A DNA stretch of 7,344 bases from Rickettsiales bacterium (GCA_031267375.1 JAIRZE010000068.1:1-7344); one strand, 5' to 3'. Shown: positions 1-4,901, counted from the stretch's first letter. The notes: generated by a model not told the origin, from the sequence alone. Program-made: numbers and translations.

Positions 1-1
1 C

Positions 2-448
2 AGCGCGCCTGGAATATTGCCTTGCTATAATCAGTTTGTAGACGCGACGGATACGGATGCAATTTGGTATGGATTTCCAAAGACGGGATATGCCAGCTAT
101 TGTAAAAACGGAATGGCGACTTGTGCGGACAAGGATAAGGAAACAATGTCCGACACATACAGTTTGTTTTTGCAAATAGACTTTGCGCCGGCGGATTACT
201 TATCGGGCGAGGCTACTATGGCGGCGAAGTTATTGGGCAGGGTTGAAAGTTGCACGGATGCGAAATTATCTGCGAAAAAGCGGGCTATGTGGGGCGAATT
301 TTTGGTTAACACGGCGGGCAGCCTGGGTCAGAAAACGAATACCGGATCTATTATGGAGCAGGTAGGCGCAATGACCAGCGGGGGCGGCGGCGCGATGGGC
401 GCCTTGGGCTCTATCGGCGGCATAGCAACACAGTTTATGGCAAAATAA
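2..448 (+). CDS. C-terminal part of unrecognised Cys-containing protein (5' truncated)
   Basis: The frame is open from the first bases of the window, so the real start lies upstream; the in-frame TTG at 17 is unlikely to be it. About 148 residues are visible, ending at TAA 446-448. I do not recognise the family. Four cysteines are seen (in PCYN, YCKNG, ATC and ESC), which suits a disulfide-bonded exported protein. The last 30 residues are Gly/Ala/Met-rich (TSGGGGAMGALGSIGGIATQ), like a flexible or membrane-interacting tail. A strong intrinsic terminator starts at the stop codon, so this gene ends a transcription unit and is separate from the spanin-like genes downstream. It could be a host envelope protein of the same style as the Cys-rich protein at 1037-2017, or a phage structural protein; the sequence does not decide. 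That it is a real gene is fairly sure. Its function is unknown. Confidence 0.7.
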   Translation, partial: SAPGILPCYNQFVDATDTDAIWYGFPKTGYASYCKNGMATCADKDKETMSDTYSLFLQIDFAPADYLSGEATMAAKLLGRVESCTDAKLSAKKRAMWGEFLVNTAGSLGQKTNTGSIMEQVGAMTSGGGGAMGALGSIGGIATQFMAK

Positions 449-470
449 AACCCGCACAGCGGGTTTTTTT
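447..470 (+). terminator. Intrinsic terminator after the 5'-truncated gene
   Basis: CCCGC (451-455) pairs with GCGGG (459-463) around an ACA loop, and flanking A/T pairs extend the stem. Seven T residues follow (464-470). The hairpin overlaps the stop codon at 446-448. This is a textbook Rho-independent terminator for the plus strand. Confidence 0.9.
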
Positions 471-471
471 A

Positions 472-515
472 GCGACGCAGTCGCGACACCTGCCCCCGTT
501 TTCGGGGGCAGGTGT
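472..515. repeat. Two adjacent perfect hairpins, the second with a 13-bp stem
   Basis: GCGAC (472-476) pairs with GTCGC (480-484). Directly after it, ACACCTGCCCCCG (486-498) pairs perfectly with its complement at 503-515 around a TTTT loop. Neither strand has a T-run after the long stem, so it is not a normal terminator. It sits between a terminator and the spanin-like genes. It could be a small structured RNA, a palindromic repeat unit, or a 5' structural element of the downstream transcript. Confidence 0.6.
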
Positions 516-598
516 ATCACCGAGTCCGGAATTCTCTCCTATCCTTTCAAAACCATACTTTTGATAAAATACAAACCGTATTCACAAAGGAAATACAA

Positions 599-844
599 AT
601 GAAAAAAGTCTATATCATCGCCGGCATCGCGGCGCTTGCAATCGTAATTGCGGCGTACTGGTCCGGCGGGCGCGTCGGCGCTGAAAAATGCAAGTCCGAA
701 ATCGCGGATATTTCCGCGCAGGCGGCGATTCAAACACAAAACGAAATAACCACAACCAAAAGGGAAATCAATGCGGAAACTTATAATACTGGGGTTCGCG
801 ATATTCGTAACCGCCTGCGCGCAAAATACACAATCGCAGATTAA
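599..844 (+). CDS. Small one-TM protein, candidate inner-membrane spanin (Rz-like)
   Basis: This is an 81-residue protein. ATG 599-601 was chosen because AAAGGA (586-591) lies 7-8 nt upstream and because residues 5-20 (YIIAGIAALAIVIAAY) form a clean N-terminal membrane segment; a longer frame from 512 would bury that segment. Residues 28-75 are charged and helix-prone, with likely coiled coil, and end in GVRDIRNRLRAKY. An N-in single TM plus a periplasmic helical domain is the layout of phage i-spanins such as Rz, which fuse inner and outer membranes at lysis. The last 74 nt overlap, out of frame, a lipoprotein gene with its own Shine-Dalgarno, as in Rz/Rz1 pairs. It is shorter than lambda Rz (about 150 residues). 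No holin or endolysin gene is visible. It could instead be a host membrane protein of unknown role. Confidence 0.55.
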   Translation: MKKVYIIAGIAALAIVIAAYWSGGRVGAEKCKSEIADISAQAAIQTQNEITTTKREINAETYNTGVRDIRNRLRAKYTIAD

Positions 845-995
845 GCCCGCGCCAACATCGGAAGCGACCAAGGCCGCGGTGCGCCAGGCCTGCGATCCTA
901 TATACGGTCGCGCGAGCGATTGGGATGCGATCAGCGACGATCTAGCCAGGAATATCTATAAGCACAACAGAATGTGCGAAAAAAATGAAAAATGA
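771..995 (+). CDS. Small lipoprotein, candidate outer-membrane spanin (Rz1-like)
   Basis: This is a 74-residue protein. ATG 771-773 is preceded by AGGG at 761-764 with good spacing, inside the coding region of the upstream gene but in another frame. Residues 1-15 (MRKLIILGFAIFVTA) form a type II signal peptide ending in the lipobox VTAC; Cys16 would be lipidated and the mature protein anchored in the outer membrane. The C-terminal part (about 50-74: SDDLARNIYKHNRMCEKNEK) contains a helix with an HN..C ending, a pattern I associate with small phage lysis lipoproteins. With the overlapping one-TM protein it forms a plausible two-component spanin. The gene ends next to the terminator at 1002-1037. 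Lipoprotein nature is well supported. The spanin role is inferred from gene architecture, and a domesticated or remnant lysis cassette is possible. Confidence 0.6.
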   Translation: MRKLIILGFAIFVTACAQNTQSQIKPAPTSEATKAAVRQACDPIYGRASDWDAISDDLARNIYKHNRMCEKNEK

Positions 996-1001
996 AAAAT
1001 A

Positions 1002-1037
1002 ATATGGAGCGCGGGCGGGGACGCCCGCGCTCCATAT
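1002..1037. terminator. Bidirectional terminator between convergent genes (16-bp stem)
   Basis: Positions 1002-1017 pair perfectly with 1022-1037 around a GGGA loop. The stem begins 7 nt after the stop of the lipoprotein gene and touches the stop (TCA on plus, 1037-1039) of the minus-strand gene. On the minus strand the stem is followed by a T-rich tract (complement of the A-rich 983-1001), giving the stronger terminator. For plus transcripts only scattered T residues follow. Confidence 0.75.
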
Positions 1038-2017
1038 CATTCTCTATAATTTTCTATAACCGCTTCGGCGGCATTTTTTATTTTCAAAAGCTGGGTTTCA
1101 TACGATGCGCAGTCGCGCGCAATGTCGCTGCGGTACGCGTCGCGCAGATTGCCGGCCATATAAAAGCACCCGCGCAAGTGCTGACTGCAATAATCGTGCC
1201 CTGTGGCGAACGCCTGCTGGCCGCGCACGCGGCTTTCCATATCGGCCCAGTTTATATCCAGCGCGCTGTCCAGTTTCAGCCAGGAATTATCCCCGGTGTA
1301 TTGCCCGATCGTGTTTTCCCAATACTCGTTCATTTCGTCCTGAGTATAGGTGCCGCCGCCTTTTATTTCCAAGATTTGGCGAATCAGGCCGTCAATAGCC
1401 GGCTGATACTCGCTGTCTATCTGGGCCAGCTTTGCGCTGCAATAACAGCGATTGTACGCGGTCTTTTCGCGCTGGCAATAACCGTTCATACATTCGGCAT
1501 AATCGGCCAGGCATCGGGCGGAACTGACCGGCGCCGCATCATTTACAAATCCTACGATATTGTTCGCGTCCGCATAGTTCAAATTGTTGTTGTAATAAGA
1601 ATCATCGCCGCGTGCGGAACGCACTGCGACATTGTTCCCGCGGGCAACCACGCGCCGGTTTGAACCGGCTGCGGACAAAGCGGAACGCGCAGCGCCAGAA
1701 GCAACGGCGGCAGATGAAGCGACGCGGGCAGCGCCAACACCCGGACGCGCGACAACACTGCGGCCGCTGGGACTTGTGCGCGCATAGGCGGAAGCAGGGG
1801 TCTGGGAACTCGTTGATACACCTGGATTCAAATTATTTTGCATTCTGCCATTCATAAACGGCTGCATATATTGATAAGCTGGAACGCTGACAAAATCAGT
1901 GGCGACGGGCGTTGTGGAAGCGGTTGCGACAGAGGCATACGGCCGCGCGACATTGGCCGCGGACAGGGCCAGGGGCAGGGCGAATAATGTTAGAAAAACG
2001 AAACGCAACAGATTCAT
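1037..2017 (-). CDS. Exported Cys-rich protein of unknown function
   Basis: The protein has 326 residues and no family I recognise. Residues 1-20 are a classic Sec signal peptide (MNLLRFVFLTLFALPLALSA), with probable cleavage near 20/21. Residues about 60-135 are a low-complexity Ala/Ser/Arg/Pro linker, probably disordered. The C-terminal half (165-326) is a compact domain with eight cysteines (169, 176, 181, 191, 193, 277, 284, 303), an even number that suits four disulfides in the periplasm or on the surface. Aromatic and acidic residues are frequent around 195-260. It is monocistronic and convergent with the spanin-like pair. No strong Shine-Dalgarno precedes ATG 2015-2017. A promoter-like sequence ends 6 nt before the ATG, so the mRNA may be leaderless. 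The plus strand here also has a long open frame (992-1663) with no signal or initiation features, which I reject. Confidence 0.75.
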   Translation of the reverse strand: MNLLRFVFLTLFALPLALSAANVARPYASVATASTTPVATDFVSVPAYQYMQPFMNGRMQNNLNPGVSTSSQTPASAYARTSPSGRSVVARPGVGAARVASSAAVASGAARSALSAAGSNRRVVARGNNVAVRSARGDDSYYNNNLNYADANNIVGFVNDAAPVSSARCLADYAECMNGYCQREKTAYNRCYCSAKLAQIDSEYQPAIDGLIRQILEIKGGGTYTQDEMNEYWENTIGQYTGDNSWLKLDSALDINWADMESRVRGQQAFATGHDYCSQHLRGCFYMAGNLRDAYRSDIARDCASYETQLLKIKNAAEAVIENYRE

Positions 2018-2023
2018 AAGACT

Positions 2024-2052
2024 ATTGTAAATACTTTGTCCAAATCAAACAA
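2024..2052 (-). promoter_or_regulatory. Candidate promoter of the Cys-rich exported protein
   Basis: Reading the minus strand, TTGTTT (2052-2047) and TACAAT (2029-2024) are 17 nt apart. Only six bases (AGTCTT) separate the -10 from the ATG, so transcription would start at or next to the start codon. The gene has no clear Shine-Dalgarno, which agrees with leaderless translation. Judged by eye only. Confidence 0.4.
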
Positions 2053-2172
2053 GAGAAATTTAATTGATGAAAAGCTCGTCCAACAATTTAGTTATTTTTA
2101 TTTTGATAGACACAAGTGTACAGAAATTATATTTTATCCCAATATCCGAATCAAAACGAACACGCAGTGTTC

Positions 2173-2301
2173 GTCATCCCTTTGAGGCTCGGGATCCACT
2201 GCGCCGCAGGCCTTAATTTTCGCGCCAGCGAAAACAGTTGCGGCAATACGCTTCGCGTTAAAGCCTGCGGCGCAGTGAATACCGGCCTGCGCCGGTATGA
2301 C
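2173..2301. repeat. Composite palindromic intergenic repeat (VIPAQAGIH-type)
   Basis: CACTGCGCCGCAGGC (2197-2211) is perfectly inverted at 2263-2277. Inside are two small hairpins: TTTTCGC/GCGAAAA (2217-2234) and ACGC/GCGT (2248-2258). Outside, GTCAT (2173) and ATGAC (2297-2301) bracket the unit, with a further CCGGC/GCCGG hairpin at 2282-2295. Translated on the minus strand it reads VIPAQAGIH, a well-known false-protein signature of dispersed palindromic repeats. It sits in the gene-free stretch 2018-2470, where I see no credible coding sequence. A shorter related unit is at 4810-4847. It could be a mobile palindromic element or an extensively folded RNA. Confidence 0.7.
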
Positions 2302-2320
2302 GCCCCTGACGGGGCGTTTT
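2301..2320 (+). terminator. Terminator-like GC hairpin with short T-run
   Basis: CGCCCC (2301-2306) pairs with GGGGCG (2311-2316) around TGAC and is followed by TTTT. No plus-strand gene precedes it, so it may simply be part of the adjoining palindromic repeat. The T-run is short. Confidence 0.35.
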
Positions 2321-2436
2321 AGAGAACTTGCAGAAAAAAAGCATTCCTTTTGGTATTCAATCCTTACAAATCGCGGGTGGGCACAAAAAAACAACCCATT
2401 TTGACAAAGCGAAGCCTTGTCATTGCGGCATATGGC

Positions 2437-2467
2437 TAAAAATTTTCAAAATTTCTTACATAAGAAA
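2437..2467 (-). terminator. Possible weak terminator at the distal end of the CRISPR transcript
   Basis: On the minus strand TTTCTTA (2458-2452 on plus as its inverted partner) and TAAGAAA form a 7-bp A/T stem around 2452-2467, followed by a T-rich tract (TTTTGAAAATTTTT). It begins 4 nt beyond the degenerate terminal repeat. A low-GC stem makes this a weak call. Confidence 0.25.
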
Positions 2468-2470
2468 CCA

Positions 2471-2506
2471 AGCTGACAAAAGCGCAATAAGGCGGGTTTC
2501 CCCGCC
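2471..2506 (-). repeat. Degenerate terminal CRISPR repeat
   Basis: The 16-bp hairpin half (2491-2506) is identical to the other repeats. The remaining 20 bp match only sporadically. Degenerate repeats usually mark the leader-distal end, which places the leader at 2903-2995 and the direction on the minus strand. Confidence 0.8.
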
Positions 2507-2902
2507 TTACCGCGCCGAACGGCAAAAAATTCATAAGGTACAGATTCACATAAAAAGGCGGGTTTCCCCGCCTGCCAACTTTCAGAAAAAAAGCCCGCTG
2601 CTGGTACAGATTCACATAAAAAGGCGGGTTTCCCCGCCCGCAACGATTGCACCCAACACACTTTACAAGGTACAGATTCACATAAAAAGGCGGGTTTCCC
2701 CGCCAGTGTTGGGGCGAATGCGTACTGGAACGAGGGTACAGATTCACATAAAAAGGCGGGTTTCCCCGCCTGGGCGATCCAATCTACCTATGACAAGCGC
2801 GGTACAGATTCACATAAAAAGGCGGGTTTCCCCGCCCCAATTCATTTACATACCTGGAAAGATGTTGGTACAGATTCACATAAAAAGGCGGGTTTCCCCG
2901 CC
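2471..2902 (-). CRISPR. CRISPR array, 36-bp repeats with six 30-bp spacers
   Basis: Identical 36-bp repeats lie at 2537, 2603, 2669, 2735, 2801 and 2867 (starts on plus), with a degenerate seventh at 2471-2506. The six spacers at 2507, 2573, 2639, 2705, 2771 and 2837 are each exactly 30 bp and mutually unrelated. The repeat carries a perfect 6-bp GC stem with a 4-nt loop at one end; read on the minus strand it is GGCGGG-GAAA-CCCGCC at the 5' end, a GNRA tetraloop, followed by TTTTTATG and ending in CTGTACC. I favour minus-strand transcription for three reasons: the degenerate repeat lies at the far end and keeps its 5' hairpin, an AT-rich leader lies at the other end, and the adjacent effector-like gene reads the same way. 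Against this, the minus-strand repeat resembles an intrinsic terminator. The 36/30 geometry is usual for single-effector systems (types II and VI). No tracrRNA-like anti-repeat was seen. Confidence 0.95.
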
Positions 2903-2995
2903 TTACTAGGGGGTATCTTATTCAAGATACTAAAAAATCTATAATTTATTCCGTTCAAAAATCAAGTTCTTGAACGCATAATTACTATAAAATAT
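2903..2995 (-). promoter_or_regulatory. AT-rich CRISPR leader with a candidate promoter and inverted repeats
   Basis: This 93-bp gap lies between the stop of the HEPN gene and the first repeat. On the minus strand TTGATT (2965-2960) and TATAGA (2943-2938) are 16 nt apart, a plausible sigma-70 promoter firing into the array. CGTTCAA (2952-2958) is inverted at 2970-2976, overlapping the -35. GTATCTT/AAGATAC (2913-2930) forms a 7-bp hairpin 10 nt before the first repeat. These could be operator or leader elements, or an attenuating stem for read-through from the upstream gene. Confidence 0.5.
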
Positions 2996-4465
2996 TCATT
3001 TTTTATTGTCAAGTTTTCCAATATCTGCCTCTATAACATTATTCATAACTTTATATGCATATTTTCGGAAAAAATATAAATATCTGGCGGAGTGCATTTT
3101 ACTAAATCTTGTATTTATATGGTTTGGATTTGATTTTACCGCTTTGATTTTTATTTTTATACATTCAGATATATGGGCCCGTTTTATTTTTTGTCTGTTG
3201 TCAAAACCGAATTTTTCGCCATATTCCGAATATTGAGACTTTTCAATGCTGCTTATCGGAACATTATACCGCTGCTTGTTTTGAACGGTACCGCCGTCAT
3301 CTTTCGTTATGGAAGTTTCAGCAATCAGGTTGCACCAGTCATTATGTTTGCACAAACCAATCATTGATTTTGTAAAATTTCGCTTGGTACCAGATGTACA
3401 ATACTGACGATTATTATCAAAAAATTCCAACGCCTGCTTCATATATTCTTGCAAGGATTGCAAATAAGGTTTTGTATCATCAAAAAACAAATGCGAATGC
3501 GCCAGATAATTTCGCAATTGTGTGTTATTTCCGGCTTTTTCCGCGCACCGCGAATAATACTCGCGAAAAACCGAATGCACGCCCAATACGAAATCAAAAA
3601 TCATTTCACATTCGTCAAATGGGATCGGAAGATTTCCGTTTTTTTGAAAATTCTTTTTTAGATTTCTGCGGATTTTTCCTATATCAGTGTCGCCGCCGCG
3701 ATACCAGTCCTTTGGGAATTTATCGCCTTGCTCTATAAATTGAACCGCGCCCTGCACGCAAGACCGCAAAAGCACAACTCCATCGCTGCCACCCATAAAA
3801 ACATATCTTTTCATAAAAGCCAGCAAATCATAATTTGCAACACAATTGGATTCTTTTTGCACTTTTGTAAACTCTGCAATTTTATCGCACGATAAATTCT
3901 TATTCAAAGATTCTATAAACTCCCTATTCGTTCCGGCTGCGCCATTTTTAATAGTTTGCAACTCATTAAAAATATTTGTTCTATGCGGACCATCCAATTT
4001 ACTACAAAAACGCATTATTATTTCATTGGAAAATCTTGAAGGCAGCATCAGGAACAAATCGCGGAACATATCCTTTGGCTCTTTGCAAATATTACTCGTA
4101 TTTCTTGGATTTCCAATATGTTCTAACCAATGACGCAGCGATGATATATTAAAAATCATAGCCTTTAATACAGAGAACTTATTATTTGTATAAATAAATA
4201 ACTGACCAGATAAATATTGTGCGAATTTGTCATTATTAGCCTTGTTATACATTTCTATTGCATTTATAAAATCAGATGTTCCAAAAACATCCATATCATC
4301 AATATTTTTACCGTCTTCTTCCATATTGCTTTTTACAGACGATGCAAACTGGCAACTATTCCAGCAGTTTTTGAACATAAAATCCAGCCGACTTATGATT
4401 GTCAAAATATAAGCCGAACCCTTTGGATTTTTTATAACAATATCTTTGAATTGATTTATATTCAT
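2996..4465 (-). CDS. Compact two-HEPN ribonuclease, probable Cas13an-like type VI effector
   Basis: The protein has 489 residues. Two RX4H motifs are visible, R111-HWLE-H116 and R318-NYLA-H323; the second has the Asn after Arg seen in HEPN ribonucleases (RN...H). Paired HEPN motifs in one chain define Cas13, the crRNA-guided RNA-cleaving effector. A 36/30 CRISPR array lies 93 bp downstream on the same strand. Cas13a-d proteins exceed about 900 residues and the smallest Cas13b types are near 775, so this would belong with the roughly one-third-size ancestral Cas13an group related to AbiF. The first motif lies near residue 115, as in Cas13b. The inter-motif region is only about 200 residues, so the usual recognition lobe is mostly absent. 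Residues 424-444 and 453-472 are basic and may bind crRNA. ATG 4463-4465 is fixed by TAA two codons upstream; the Shine-Dalgarno is poor. The gene is AT-rich, suggesting transfer. Alternative: an Abi-type HEPN toxin beside an unrelated array. Confidence 0.75.
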   Translation of the reverse strand: MNINQFKDIVIKNPKGSAYILTIISRLDFMFKNCWNSCQFASSVKSNMEEDGKNIDDMDVFGTSDFINAIEMYNKANNDKFAQYLSGQLFIYTNNKFSVLKAMIFNISSLRHWLEHIGNPRNTSNICKEPKDMFRDLFLMLPSRFSNEIIMRFCSKLDGPHRTNIFNELQTIKNGAAGTNREFIESLNKNLSCDKIAEFTKVQKESNCVANYDLLAFMKRYVFMGGSDGVVLLRSCVQGAVQFIEQGDKFPKDWYRGGDTDIGKIRRNLKKNFQKNGNLPIPFDECEMIFDFVLGVHSVFREYYSRCAEKAGNNTQLRNYLAHSHLFFDDTKPYLQSLQEYMKQALEFFDNNRQYCTSGTKRNFTKSMIGLCKHNDWCNLIAETSITKDDGGTVQNKQRYNVPISSIEKSQYSEYGEKFGFDNRQKIKRAHISECIKIKIKAVKSNPNHINTRFSKMHSARYLYFFRKYAYKVMNNVIEADIGKLDNKK

Positions 4466-4485
4466 TTCTTATCACACAACTTCGC

Positions 4486-4491
4486 ATTGTA
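4486..4491 (-). promoter_or_regulatory. Possible -10 element for the HEPN gene
   Basis: TACAAT on the minus strand lies 20 nt upstream of the HEPN start codon. I see no good -35 at 16-18 nt. The gene may alternatively be read through from the tRNA genes 76 bp upstream on the same strand. Confidence 0.25.
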
Positions 4492-4541
4492 TTTTTTCTT
4501 GTCCCATTCTATTGTCTGCTCTCGCCCGATGTGGAAATTCG

Positions 4542-4617
4542 TGGCGTGCCCGGCAGGACTCGAACCTGCAACCCACAGATTAGAAATCTGTTGCTCTATC
4601 CATTGAGCCACGGGCAC
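4542..4617 (-). tRNA. tRNA-Arg (anticodon UCU)
   Basis: The minus strand folds into a full cloverleaf of 76 nt. The acceptor stem GTGCCCG/CGGGCAC carries discriminator G and an encoded CCA (4542-4544). The anticodon stem ACAGA/TCTGT encloses the loop TTTCTAA, giving anticodon TCT, which reads AGA. The T-arm has the TTCGAGT loop. It lies immediately upstream of the HEPN gene, with its 3' end facing it, the orientation commonly used by integrating islands. Confidence 0.95.
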
Positions 4618-4691
4618 AAAATATAAAAAAAACTCCGCCAAAAAAATATGAAAAGCGTGGCTTGCCACCCGAAGCTGCGCAGGGCAAAGGG

Positions 4692-4768
4692 TGGTCGGGG
4701 TTAAAGGATTCGAACCTTCGACATCTTGCTCCCAAAGCAAGCACTCTACCAGACTGAGCTAAACCCCG
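4692..4768 (-). tRNA. tRNA-Pro (anticodon UGG)
   Basis: This is a 77-nt cloverleaf on the minus strand. The acceptor stem CGGGGTT/AACCCCG carries discriminator A and an encoded CCA (4692-4694). The anticodon stem CTTGC/GCAAG encloses TTTGGGA, anticodon TGG. The T-loop is TTCGAAT. It is separated from tRNA-Arg by 74 bp containing a GTGGC/GCCAC hairpin and T-rich stretches on the minus strand, so the two may be co-transcribed and processed or separately terminated. Confidence 0.95.
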
Positions 4769-4774
4769 ATTAGG

Positions 4775-4802
4775 TTTATCCAAACTAAATCAAACAATCC
4801 AA
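4775..4802 (-). promoter_or_regulatory. Candidate promoter for the tRNA-Pro/tRNA-Arg unit
   Basis: On the minus strand TTGGAT (4802-4797) and GATAAA (4780-4775) are 16 nt apart. The -10 ends 6 nt before the mature tRNA-Pro 5' end at 4768, which would leave almost no 5' leader. Weak match, by eye. Confidence 0.3.
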
Positions 4803-4809
4803 GGCTTTT

Positions 4810-4847
4810 GTCATTCCGGCGGACCCAGCGGGGTCATCGGCCGGAAT
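4810..4847. repeat. REP-like nested inverted repeat
   Basis: ATTCCGGC (4813-4820) is inverted at 4840-4847, with a nested GACCC/GGGTC (4822-4826, 4831-4835). Its GTCATTCCGGCG start matches GTCATACCGGCG on the minus strand of the larger palindromic repeat (2301-2290), so the two probably belong to one family of dispersed elements. It sits upstream of tRNA-Pro and downstream of the FtsB-like gene. Confidence 0.6.
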
Positions 4848-4901
4848 AAACCCCGATTGCCGCAGATTATAGACAATTTTTATGAAAATTGCAAATCTTA
4901 A

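Noticed and set aside
992..1663. 223-residue plus-strand frame opposite the Cys-rich exported protein
   Set aside because: The minus-strand frame has a clear signal peptide and patterned cysteines. The plus frame starts in the terminator stem and shows no protein-like organisation.
2118..2124. GTACAGA resembling the repeat end, as a possible anti-repeat/tracrRNA remnant
   Set aside because: Only seven bases match and no further complementarity to the repeat was found in the window.
2331..2342. 12-base match (CAGAAAAAAAGC) between spacer 2 and a site left of the array, suggesting self-targeting
   Set aside because: The match is mostly an A-tract and covers less than half of the spacer, so chance is likely.
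2401..2445. Perfect TTGACA at 2401-2406 as a plus-strand promoter into the array
   Set aside because: No acceptable -10 lies 16-18 nt downstream, and the degenerate repeat would then be leader-proximal, which is unusual.
2328..2909. 193-residue plus-strand open frame across the CRISPR array, and similar minus-strand frames
   Set aside because: The repeat-plus-spacer period is 66 bp, a multiple of three, so repeats stay in one frame and translate to the same string each time. There is no initiation signal.
4217..4606. 129-residue plus-strand frame running into tRNA-Arg
   Set aside because: It overlaps the antisense of a complete tRNA and of the HEPN gene, and ends with a string typical of translated tRNA antisense (CPAGLEPATHRLE).
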